This document shows positions 46,096 through 55,808 of a stretch of 64,000 bases of DNA, in pieces. Made by a program: the position numbers and the translations under genes. How positions within the stretch are numbered: position 1 is the stretch's first letter; each line of letters opens with the position of its first letter. This stretch comes from Metridium senile. Its lineage: Eukaryota > Cnidaria > Anthozoa > Actiniaria > Metridiidae. The notes under the pieces were generated by a model. It made no database searches. It saw nothing but the letters and a program-made list of their open reading frames with translations, and was not told where the DNA came from. The DNA is taken from assembly GCA_949775045.1 (NCBI GenBank), contig OX459105.1, forward strand, positions 2,401,368 to 2,465,367. The letters are read 5' to 3'.

Positions 46096-46635
46096 TCGGG
46101 ACTTATTAAAAGGGTCTATAGCGACTACCGTATGTACTTGAATAAGCGCCGCAGTTGGAATATGGTAACACACCCTAACACCCTATATCACTTCAAAAAT
46201 AAGTGGCGTATATAGTTTTGGATGTAGATGATCTAGTACTATAGGAATGAATGCTACCAAAAAATAATTTACAGAGATTCGGAGTTGCAAGTTGATTTAC
46301 AACATCATACATCAGGTTAGAGACACATAATTCCAAGTAGTAACAATTTACTGGGAGTATTTTAGATTTAATAAACAAAGGGATAGCACTTTCTCTTCTA
46401 ACATAACGCGTTTTTTGGTAAAAATATATGGAGCGGCCATCTTTGTGCCCCAGTGAAGGGCACAAACATGGCGGACAATATAATTTATAATATTCAATTA
46501 ATATTCAATAATCAATATTCAATAATATTGATTCTATTTTACTGAAAGTTGTTTCATATGGAGATTTTATGGCAAAACAGTTCAATTAATTGGGTAAAAT
46601 AATTTGTTTCAAAGTTATCATAGTCTTGATATTAT

Positions 46636-49347
46636 CTACCTTTCAAACTTGATAGTGACATCATCACCAATAAGAAAGAATGGAGCCCAGTACTTGGGTT
46701 CGCTGTGGTCTTTTCTGATCTGTTTCATAGATTTGTCAAGGCTTACACTGGCACTTTCACCTCTACACAGACATTCATAAAAACCGATCATGAAACTAAG
46801 TGTCACATAGTCATCAATGGCCCAGAGAGAAGCCACAACAGCACGTGCTCCAGCTGCAAGGAAGGCGCGACTTAGCCCAACCAAGCCTTCTGCTTTGATT
46901 TTCCCTTGGCCACTATGACAACAGCTCAGTACAACAAGTTGGGCTTTAATACCAACCTGTTGCACTTCCTTCATGGTCAGCAGGTAGTCCTCTTCTTCTG
47001 GAATACCTTGTCTGTCCTGCGAGGCGATTGGTGCCAGTGCAATCTCTCCATTGTCAGGGCTTCCATGAGCAGCAATGTGAATAATGGCAACTCCCTCCTT
47101 CAGCTTTGACAACACCACATCTTTGGTGGCTTCCTTTCCTGTCAGTGATGTGATGTTGGCGTTGGAAGTTGTTCTTGATGCATGTTTGAGTAAATTAGTA
47201 ATACAGTTAACCTCAATGTTCGCAGAAATTAATTCCCCAAATACTGTTTTCTTGCCTCTAAACATGACTTCTCCAACACTGGGATTGCCTACAATCAAGG
47301 CTCCTTGTTGACTGTGATGATGTATTGGACATTCTCGTAGAACTTTTAATATTGCTATTGATGGTACAAGGCGGATACGTTTGGTCTCAGACAGATACTG
47401 TCCAGTGTTAGGATCTATAAGGGCAGCAAATGGTACTGTATACATCTTGCCATCAGGTACTATGACAATCTCGTCATGCTGTACATGTGAGAGGGCTGGA
47501 ACTATTAAGGCATTGTACAGTACTTCAAGTGGGTGTGACTCTTGCCCAGGCTCCTCCAAACTAGTACCACCACGTGGTAAAGATTCAGTCACGCCATCAT
47601 GCTGTTGGTCTTTGGGTGTCACGCAATCATCCAGTGATCTGTTTTCACATGTCACCCCTTCTTTAATCTGCATATTTTTATATGCCCTGGAAACGGTGTC
47701 AGTAAAGAAACGACTAATAGCGTCTTCTTGTTCTTTCTTTTCACTAGACAATGTTTCCACAGCAGTGTTAAATTGTTCATTGTCAGTTTGTTTGAATGTG
47801 AGTGAGTCTTTAGTTAATACCCATACAGCTAGACACTCTTTTAGTAAGCTATAATGTAGTAGAGTAAAGGCATCATTTGAGAGAACATTTTCAACATCAG
47901 GATACGTCAGAGGTTTGAAAGTCAGGTATTCTACTTGAGACACATCATATTTAAATGTCAAGCAATCACTCAAAGCACGAGCACGTTCACGAGTAGATAC
48001 TAACAGAGCCTGCTGTATTTGTTGTGTTTCAATATAAACAGTTGTGAGAAGCTTGTAGGTTTCAATAAATTTATCAAAAATTGAAATTTTGAACTGATCA
48101 TGGTGGTGAAGTTGTGAGAACAAATAATCATAGCAATCAAGTGCCTTTTTCAAGTATTTCTCTGATTTAGCCATGTAGCTCACATCTGTCTCATGTTCAT
48201 GTTCTTCATTGTCTTTGGATAATGAATGGTATGCCTTACCTAATAGGTAGCATGCATTTCCCTCCCATTCTTTATTACCAATAGATAATGCAATATGCAA
48301 GCTTTTCTCTGACATACTAATGGCTTGCAGAAATTCACCAATATCGAAATGTGAATCTGCCATATTATGATAGACCATTGCCTCTATAACCTTTTCCTTT
48401 ATTTCTTTAGCAATTATGAGACTGTTGTTATAGCATTCATTTGCTTTTTGGTATAGCTTCATACCCTTAAAACAGCTTCCCATGTTCATATTGGCTGTAG
48501 CTTGTGATTCTTTGTCATCCAGCTGTTTAGCAATTGTCAAGCTTTTCAAGTAATAGAGAATAGCCCCTTGATTATCTCCACAAACACTGAGAACATTGCC
48601 AAGACTTCCATAACACTTTCCTTGAAGGTCTTTATGACTCATATCTTCAGCTATAGTAAGGCTTTGTTTGTAAAAGTCCATTTCCTTTTCAAAATTGTTT
48701 AACTTGCCATGTATAGCTCCCAAGTTAAGCAATGAGCTGGCTTTTCCTTTCTTATCTCCTAAATTATCACAAATCCTTAAACTCTCCTCTTGAAAATGAA
48801 TTGCATTATTGTACTTTCCTTGTTGAATGTATGACACTGATAGATTTGCATAACATTGTGCTAAAAGACTTTCATTTCCCAGTTGTTTGCACATATCAAT
48901 AGCTTTGTTGTAACACTTCATGCTATTTTGATATTCATATAGAAAATGATAAGCAGTTCCAAGATAATAATAGGAGTTTGCTATCAGCTCTGAGTCACCA
49001 GTTCTTAATGCAATACCGAAGGCTTGTTTTGAATACTTCATACAATCATTATATTGTCCCAGTTTCCTATAAGCAAATCCTAATTCACTGCACATTTCAC
49101 ACTCCAGTTTCTTATCACCAGTCTCATGTAGAATTGGCAGGCCTTTTTGATAATAGTCAACAGCTTCATGATACTTTTCAATTGACTCATAAAGCTCAGC
49201 TAGTCGGTAAAGTGTCCATGCCTCTTCCTGTTTTGATCTATTGCTTCGTGCAATTACCAGGGCTTTGTTAAAATATCTAATAGCCTCTTTATACTGACCA
49301 TCTTCTTGTTTTGATTTACCAATGGAAATTGCTTTCGACCATTTCAT
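46636..49347 (-). CDS. TPR-CHAT protease-like protein, unit A (903 aa)
   Basis: One uninterrupted frame starting MKWSKAISIGKSKQEDGQYK. Residues ~1-370 are about nine tetratricopeptide repeats of ~40 aa (for example GKASSLLNLGAIHGKLNNFE, QCYANLSVSYIQQGKYNNAI). A helical linker follows, then a divergent loop (~540-620), then a CHAT domain (~640-903): PDGKMYTVPFAALIDP, HIAAHGSPDNGEI (His ~761), VVLSCCHSGQGKI (Cys ~809/810), GLSRAFLAAGARAVVASLWA and a YWAPFFLIGD end. Both members of the His-Cys dyad are present, so a caspase/separase-like cysteine peptidase is plausible. CHAT proteins are linked to regulated proteolysis and cell death; TPRs usually sense a partner. The partner and substrate are unknown. 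A donor-like site on this strand near 49534 suggests an upstream non-coding exon. Confidence 0.93.
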   Translation of the reverse strand: MKWSKAISIGKSKQEDGQYKEAIRYFNKALVIARSNRSKQEEAWTLYRLAELYESIEKYHEAVDYYQKGLPILHETGDKKLECEMCSELGFAYRKLGQYNDCMKYSKQAFGIALRTGDSELIANSYYYLGTAYHFLYEYQNSMKCYNKAIDMCKQLGNESLLAQCYANLSVSYIQQGKYNNAIHFQEESLRICDNLGDKKGKASSLLNLGAIHGKLNNFEKEMDFYKQSLTIAEDMSHKDLQGKCYGSLGNVLSVCGDNQGAILYYLKSLTIAKQLDDKESQATANMNMGSCFKGMKLYQKANECYNNSLIIAKEIKEKVIEAMVYHNMADSHFDIGEFLQAISMSEKSLHIALSIGNKEWEGNACYLLGKAYHSLSKDNEEHEHETDVSYMAKSEKYLKKALDCYDYLFSQLHHHDQFKISIFDKFIETYKLLTTVYIETQQIQQALLVSTRERARALSDCLTFKYDVSQVEYLTFKPLTYPDVENVLSNDAFTLLHYSLLKECLAVWVLTKDSLTFKQTDNEQFNTAVETLSSEKKEQEDAISRFFTDTVSRAYKNMQIKEGVTCENRSLDDCVTPKDQQHDGVTESLPRGGTSLEEPGQESHPLEVLYNALIVPALSHVQHDEIVIVPDGKMYTVPFAALIDPNTGQYLSETKRIRLVPSIAILKVLRECPIHHHSQQGALIVGNPSVGEVMFRGKKTVFGELISANIEVNCITNLLKHASRTTSNANITSLTGKEATKDVVLSKLKEGVAIIHIAAHGSPDNGEIALAPIASQDRQGIPEEEDYLLTMKEVQQVGIKAQLVVLSCCHSGQGKIKAEGLVGLSRAFLAAGARAVVASLWAIDDYVTLSFMIGFYECLCRGESASVSLDKSMKQIRKDHSEPKYWAPFFLIGDDVTIKFER

Positions 49348-49624
49348 TGTGTGACACCAGTCAAAGAATTTACAAACTTTGAAAAACCTTTAGTTAGGTT
49401 TCCTGCATTTCAAAAAGGCAAAAAAGAAACATTGACTTCAATGTAAACGATGTACATGAAAGATAATACAACAAGCTGGGTTTAAGGACTAAAAACAGTC
49501 TTGGTGTCAAACTTTGTCATTATCTTACCTTAGTTAATGTTACACACACTATCCCTTGTCTATCGATGATAAGATGAACCACACTTTGTAGCTTTTAACC
49601 GTCTAAGAATATATCTAGTTCAAG
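49348..49624 (-). promoter_or_regulatory. 5' flank of the unit A TPR-CHAT gene
   Basis: Sequence from 49348 to 49624 is nearly identical to 58497-58763 in unit B. On the minus strand, CTAAGGTAAGATA (about 49525-49537) looks like a 5' splice donor, which fits a non-coding first exon upstream and an acceptor near the ATG. Confidence 0.4.
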
Positions 49625-50010
49625 CATAGGCAGCCCAACTACTCCTTTCGAGGATTTTTTATTTTTCAATAAAGATTCAATGGAAAAAAATGCGGGCGAC
49701 TATTTTGGTTTCTTCGTTTGGCGCGCGCTTGTAGTCTTTGGGTTTCCTGTGGCGCGCTTGTAGATTATGGGGTTCCTGTGGGAGACAAGTATATATTGTC
49801 ACAATATACAAGGTACCTGATGACCCTGCTGACCATCCATCCCGCGGGATTGACCACAGGAAACCCACAATCTACAAGCGCGCCACAGGAAACCCAAAGA
49901 CTACAAGCGCGCGCCAAATGAAGAAACCAAAATAGTCGCGCGCATTTTTTTCCATTGAATCTTTATTGAAAAATAAAAAATCCTCGAAAGGAGTAGTTGG
50001 GCTGCCTATG
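49625..50010. mobile_element. 386 bp hairpin element unique to unit A, with target duplication
   Basis: Near-perfect inverted arms of about 145 bp start CATAGGCAGCCCAACTACTC and end with its complement; they contain GGCGCGCGCTTGTAG. GTTCAAG is repeated on both sides (49618-49624; 50011-50017). Unit B has the empty site, a single GTTCAAG near 58760. Confidence 0.93.
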
Positions 50011-50392
50011 GTTCAAGCAAAGTTTTGCTTCTCGGAAAAGTGCGTACGAAGCAGATTCTTCTCGGACTTCCGGGTTGTGTACAACCGCTGTACAGAGACA
50101 GGCTCATTTTGACACAGGAAGCCCAAGCTATCTGTCTTTGATTTCATATAAGCATTCTATGGGAGAATATATGGCAGTTTTAAAAATATACAAAATTTGT
50201 ATAAATAATAAAAATGCTTGTTTCTTATATTATACTTTGACTCCCTGTAAAGTTTCAAGTCATTTGTAGCAGTATTGAGCGAGTATTGAACAATTGTCTC
50301 TGCCTTGATATTATTATTTGACAGGGAAAGATGGGAAATGATGGATGTTTTGTGAGTGATAGTCTTGTGATTATCATTATTAAACATAGTAA

Positions 50393-51140
50393 ATAGAAAC
50401 TAGCGAGTAAACTAAACTAGTATAGGCTGCATCGATGTTTGATATAAACGATATGTAGTAACAGAATAAAATTTGTAACACCGTAAAAAATAGAAATAGA
50501 AACTAGCGAGTAAACTAGTATAGGCTGCATCGGTGTTTGATATAAACGATAGGTAATAGAATGAAATTGGTAACACCGTAAAAAATAGAAATAGAAACTA
50601 GCGAGTAAACTAGTATAGGCTGCATCGATGTTTGATATAAACGATAGGTAATAGAATGAAATTTGTAACACCGTAAAAAATAGAAATAGAAACTAGCGAG
50701 TAAACTAGTATAGGCTGCATCGATGTTTGATATAAACGATAGGTAATAGAATGAAATTTGTAACACCGTAAGAAATAGAAACTAGCGAGTAAACTAGTAT
50801 AGGCTGCATCGATGTTTGATATAAACGATAGGTAATAGAATGAAATTTGTAACACCGTAAGAAATAGAAACTAGCGAGTAAACTAGTATAGGCTGTGTCG
50901 ATGTTTGATATAAACGATAGGTAATAGAATGAAATTTGTAACACCGTAAAAAATAGAAATAGAAACTAGCGAGTAAACTAGTATAGGCTGCATCGATGTT
51001 TGATATATATAAACGATAGGTAATAGAATAAAATTTGTAACACCGTAAAAACTGTTAACTTAACTTTACTGACGTTTCGATCTCTAGCCCTTCGTTCGGG
51101 AGTAAAAATAAAGAGGGCTAAAGCTCGAAACTTCAGTTTA
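50393..51140. repeat. ~95 bp minisatellite, about seven units, right side of unit A
   Basis: Units share ACTAGCGAGTAAACTAGTAT, GGCTGCATCGATGTTTGATA and TAATAGAATGAAATTTGTAA. After the last unit come AACTTAACTTTACTGACGTT and inverted GAGGGCTAAAGCTCGAAAC blocks. Open frames of 79-84 codons on the minus strand are artefacts. Confidence 0.95.
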
Positions 51141-51194
51141 TCTATCTTATCTTACGTCTATTATCTATCTTTTATATGTGACGCAGCCTACAGC

Positions 51195-52214
51195 ATGTGT
51201 GTGCAAATCCGGACAGTGTGCAAATCCGGACACTTTAGCAATAAGCGTTAAAAAAGAGATCGAATTTGTTAACAAATGAAAACAACATTATAGAATAAAG
51301 CATTTGTATGTTTTCTATTGTGTAAGAAGTTTTTGTGACAATCGAGATATTTTCAGCTAGGAAAAAGAGTGATTTTTCATGGCATGTGAATATGCAAATT
51401 CGCAATAAGTCAGTTTTTAACGCGCTTTGAATTACATGTTAAACTTAAAATGGTGATTATTCTGCAGATTCAAATGATAACGCCAAAATATTTAGTACGT
51501 TTTCAATTGCAAACAATGTTTTATCTTGTGTGAAAAGAAGAGCTTTTAATAGTTTAAAATAAGTGTAGGAGACGGTTTTAGAAATACTACTAAAATCCAC
51601 TAAGGTATGTGCAATTCCGGACGATAAAATAAACAAGATTAATAGCAATCACCCGTAACTTTGAATTGTAGGTTAAAATGTCGCTTAAAAATATACAATT
51701 CAACTGCAGGTTGATTTTGCAAACAAAATTTATCTTTTGGATAGTTTAATCACCGTGCACTATATATTTATAGGACATTTATATTCATTTGCAGAATCCA
51801 GCGCACGAGGGCAATTACTCGTGTGTGAAATACTTTAGTGCTCAAACGTGTTAATCAAGCAACGTAATTCATGATTTAATTAACACAATTTTATGCTTTA
51901 ATCTCACATTTGACTGTGGAAATAGAAAATCTATCATAAGCATTCGAAAATTAGGAAATAACTTTAAAGAATTGATTAAACAGAACCTACTTTAATAGTG
52001 TCCGGCTTTGCACACAACTGTCCGGAATTGCACCACTCAAACTACTTTACAAATATATCCATAACATTTTTAAAAATCACTAAAATTGACCAATACTTTA
52101 TATAAATCTTTATCAGATGTTACCTCATCTCCAAGGAAAATGTATTTCCTAAACAATGCGTTTAACGAATGATATGGCAATTTATTTAAAAACCGTCCGG
52201 AATTGCACACACAT
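51195..52214. mobile_element. ~1.0 kb element with ATGTGTGTGCAAATCCGGAC ends, unit A only
   Basis: The left end ATGTGTGTGCAAATCCGGAC is echoed, inverted, by GTCCGGAATTGCACACACAT at the right. GTGCAA(A/T)TCCGGAC recurs several times inside in both orientations. No transposase frame. No counterpart in units B or C. Confidence 0.75.
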
Positions 52215-52410
52215 ACTGTATACCAGTTTTCTCGCTAGTTTCTATTTTCTATTTCTCACGTTGTTACAAATTTCATCAAAAAATATACTGTAAAAATACA
52301 AGGCTGCATGGGAGCTCAGCACCACATAGCAGATATAAGCGAGTGTTGACCTCAGTTGACACACTAAAAGACCTTGTTTTCTTTTTTATAGAACATTACA
52401 GATGAAGATA

Positions 52411-52625
52411 ACTAAGGGACTGGTCATAAAGTATAGGGGGGGGGGCGGAAAAAAAGGTGGGGTGGGCCATAATTTTTGAGCATGAAAAAGGGGTGGGCCA
52501 TGTAAAATTAAGCAATACACAGTGGGTATTTGGGGGTAATTGTGGTGCATTGTATAGGGGTGGGCTACGTGTAACTATGCATAGACTAAAGGGTGGGCCA
52601 ATAAAAGTCATTCCTTGGGAATTCT
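52411..52625. mobile_element. G-rich insertion interrupting exon 12 copy in unit B
   Basis: GGACTGGTCATAAAGTATAG followed by G-runs and three GGGTGGGCCA blocks replaces the end of the exon and start of the intron present in units A and C. Boundaries approximate; class unknown. Confidence 0.6.
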
Positions 52626-52667
52626 GAATTTTCTGTAAATGCCTTCGGTGTGCTGTGTTTGCTTGAA

Positions 52668-52974
52668 TATACACCTATTTCAAAAATCGTTGTTGCAAAC
52701 ACTAGCCACAGTCCACACTCTGGAGCCTGCAAAGGATGTTGGTATTTATTCTCTTGTTATCGATATATTCATAACTATTTTGGTTGTCTGTGTTTGTTTT
52801 ATATCACCATAGCAATTTGTTGTTGTGGTTGATGATAAAACAAATATTTCTTTATAAAACGTGCAGTGTATTAAATCACAAATGATGTCCATGTAACCGA
52901 CATCCTTTGCAGGCTTCAGAGTGTGAACTGTAGCTTCGGCTGCGACAATGATTTTTGAAATAGCTGTATATACG
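52668..52974. mobile_element. Inverted-repeat element in unit B, also in unit C
   Basis: TACACCTATTTCAAAAATCG and CACAGTCCACACTCTG(G/T)AGC at the left pair with GCTTCAGAGTGTG and GATTTTTGAAATAGCTGTAT at the right. The unit C equivalent is 60040-60784, split by a LINE. Unit A keeps only the left part (43920-44000). Ends resemble the MITE at 5330-5637. Confidence 0.75.
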
Positions 52975-53698
52975 AATAATCATTCAAAATGTGTTAAAGT
53001 GAATTGACTGTAAGAATAATATGAATAAAAAATAATTCAGATATTTTGCTGATATGTATTTTTGTTGCAATAAGGTTCCAATCTGAATCAAATGTGTATT
53101 ATGGTTCAGCGCGCCTATGGGATGATGGCATTATACTGCCTCAAGACACACGAAAGGTATATTCATTCATCCATTTATTCATCCAATCATATTATTTATC
53201 CATTCATTAATACATTATCCATTCATCCACTCATTTATATAGCTGTGCAATACATTTATTAATTTATCCATTCAATCATCCATTTATTCATTCATCCATC
53301 CATTTATTTCTCTATCCATCCATCACTTCTTTCATATATATTCATCCATTTATTCTTTCATTTCTTCATCCATCAATTATTTCATCCATTTATCTATTTA
53401 TTGATTCCTTCATTCATTTCTCCATCCATCCATCCATTAATTCATCATTTTATTTTTGTTAGGTTCTTGCTATGAGTCTGCGGGCTACCTGTGCCACAAC
53501 ACCATCTGTCACCCAACCCAAATATGGCATCATTCGAATGTAAATTAATGGAGACTCTATCCCCTCAGAGTCATGTCTTGTAGATATTATCAGACAATGG
53601 CTACTATATAAAACACATGTACACAAATTTTTCAAAAACATTTTTCTTTCATTATTTTCTACTTGCTCTTTGCCATTGGTAAATCTGACAATTTGTTA

Positions 53699-54114
53699 CA
53701 GCCAAACCTACAGAAGCGTTCCTATCGAGGTTGGAAGGCTCGATTTATTATTCCAAACTTGATTTGAAATTTGTTTTGAAATTTGCATAAATGAATCAAA
53801 AACTTGTAAGTTTCAAAAACCGCCTCAAATCAAAACATTACTTTCAATGTTTTTTTGGACAACAGAAACTTGCTAAACCTGGTCTGCTCACAGAAATATT
53901 GTTATAAATACTTACTAAAGTATTCTATTACAATAGCATTATCAGTTATTGACCACAGATCGTGATTTCGGGACCATTATCGGTTGAAGTCTGCAATATG
54001 GAACTAACAGGATTCGATTCATTTATGCAAATTTCAAACCAAATTTCAAATCAAGTTTGGAAGAATAAATTGAGCCTTCCAACCTCGATAGGAACGCTTC
54101 TGTAGGTTTGGCTG
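53699..54114. mobile_element. Mariner-type MITE in unit B, complete, with TA target duplication
   Basis: Perfect termini CAGCCAAACCTACAGAAGCG/CGCTTCTGTAGGTTTGGCTG flanked by TA on both sides (53697-53698; 54115-54116). Unit C shows the empty site TTTGTTAAGCAACGAG at about 61652, with a single TA. Confidence 0.93.
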
Positions 54115-54997
54115 TAAGCAACGAGTAATAAATGAACACAGACAAACAAATGATAAATACAAATACTAGATCAAGAAACCCTCTGATTTCCAGGCTATAG
54201 AATGCCTGACAAACAAACTCGAATTCAGAACATACCAGAACATACCTTGGACCAGAAGAAAGTGTTTGTGTACGGGAGATGGTCGCTTATGAGAACCTTA
54301 ACACAGGAAGCCCAAAGCGACAAGAACCCTATCACATGAAGCCGAAACCATGTGTGGCAGCCCAGGCACTTGACTATTATCGACCATAAATTTACTAGCG
54401 TTCTTTCGCCTTATAGATAACTAAACACTACACATGCATTGATATGTTGATATCAAAGCGATTTGTGCCGTAATTTACCTGTTTTGAAAAGTCAATTATT
54501 TTTATAACATAACAGTCAACAGCCTGGGCTGCCTGTGGTAACACATCCTGATTCACATTCATTTCCGGGATCAGTTTGGTTAGTTTGTAAAAGCTTTTAT
54601 TACAACAATACAAAAGTTTTCACCATCCATATATGTAGTTATTACTTGGGTTCAATTTATTAAATCAATTTAGAGACGATATATAAAACATATAATACAA
54701 AAAGTTATATATTACGCTCCAGCCTAAGATATAGACCCTTTCAATAAGTGTTGTGTTTTCCGCGCTTGACGTCAAATTTATTCTTTTGAAATCTCTATAA
54801 TATGAAAGGAATAGAAAAGAATAAATTTGACGTCAAGTGCTGAAAACACTTCGGGACTTATTAAAAGGGTCTATATTCACGACCGTATGTACTTGAATAA
54901 GCGCCGCAGTTGGAATATGGTAACACACCCTAACACCCTATATCAGTTCGAAAATAAGTGGCGTATATAGTTTTGGATGTAGATGATCTAGTACTAT

Positions 54998-55515
54998 TCT
55001 TGGCTTTCACCTCAGGGGATGATTCTTTTTCAAACATGCAATTAAGTCTTAAATGCGATTTTCTGATAGACAGCTGATAAATAGATATGTTTGCAAAGTT
55101 TCAGGATGATAGTTTATTGTTTGACCGAGATATAAGCGATTTAGTGCGCGTCATGTTTACAGTGAAATGTATGGCATCCAAATTACCGGGTTTGCTAAAA
55201 GCCCACAATTTTCAAGAATATTGATCAAAATGTTATTAATTTGCCTAGATATTCTCTTATTTACCATGTTGGATTATATCAAACGATCGAAACGGCAAAA
55301 TTGCCCGAAATAATGCATGCGTTCCATTCCTTCAAACGCGTGACAAGTGTTGCGTGACTTAAATTTAAATAAATTAACTTTAATTAAAGGCAGTAAATTG
55401 ATAACATTTGGTACAGAGAATCGCTCATGGAGACTGTAAACGGTATCGAAAGCACAACTTCATGGAGCACATAGTTTAAAAGTTAGGATTCGATGACGTC
55501 ACGTGAAAGCCAAGA
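54998..55515. mobile_element. 518 bp MITE unique to unit B
   Basis: Termini TCTTGGCTTTCAC and GTGAAAGCCAAGA are exact complements. AT is repeated at both junctions. Unit A has the uninterrupted site GTACTATAGGAATG near 46230. No coding capacity. Confidence 0.9.
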
Positions 55516-55808
55516 ATAGGAATGAATGCTACAAAAAAGTAATTTACAGAGATTTGAAGTTGCAAGTTGATTTACAACATCATATATCAAAAAAAAATAT
55601 ATGGAGCGGCCATCTTTGTGCCCCAGTGAAGGGCACAAACATGGCGGACAATATAGTTTATAATATTCAATTATTATTCAATAATCAATATTCAATAATT
55701 TTGATTCAATTTTACTGAAATATGTTTGAAATATAGATTTTATGGCAAAATCGTTCAATTAATTGGGTAAAATAATTTGTTTCAATGTTATCATAGTCTT
55801 GATATTAT

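Larger units (their letters stand above)
43622..52279. repeat. Segmental duplication unit A
   Basis: Starts with GCACCACATAGCAGATATAA and MCCC2-like exons 12-14 (plus strand), then the TPR-CHAT gene (minus strand), and ends in the minisatellite. It aligns in order with 52280-59384 (unit B) and, up to the region before the protease gene, with 59385-63463 (unit C). Confidence 0.9.
52392..53543 (+). pseudogene. Extra copy of MCCC2-like exons 12-14 (unit B)
   Basis: Exon 12 is cut at 52410 (AACATTACAGATGAAGATA, then foreign G-rich DNA), so its donor is lost. Exon 13 (53075-53156) and exon 14 (53463-53543) keep splice sites and frame: [20 protein letters not shown] and YGIIRM-stop. One change, Ser to Cys, in ATSATT. 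No upstream exons exist locally, so it is a partial gene copy. It could serve only as alternative 3' exons of the real gene, 9 kb upstream. Confidence 0.85.

Noticed and set aside
46193..46465. 90-codon open frame and an ATGGCGGAC start-like motif downstream of the TPR-CHAT gene
   Set aside because: No domain. The unit B version is not conserved as protein, and GCGGCCATCTTTGTGCCC/GGGCACAAACATGGC is just a small palindrome.
46906..47854. Plus-strand open frames across the TPR-CHAT genes (157 and 148 codons)
   Set aside because: Shadows of the minus-strand coding frame, repeated in both units.
50393..51060. Regularly spaced repeats resembling a CRISPR array
   Set aside because: The whole ~95 bp unit repeats, with no unique spacers, and the context is an animal genome. 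The same applies to 35311-35760.
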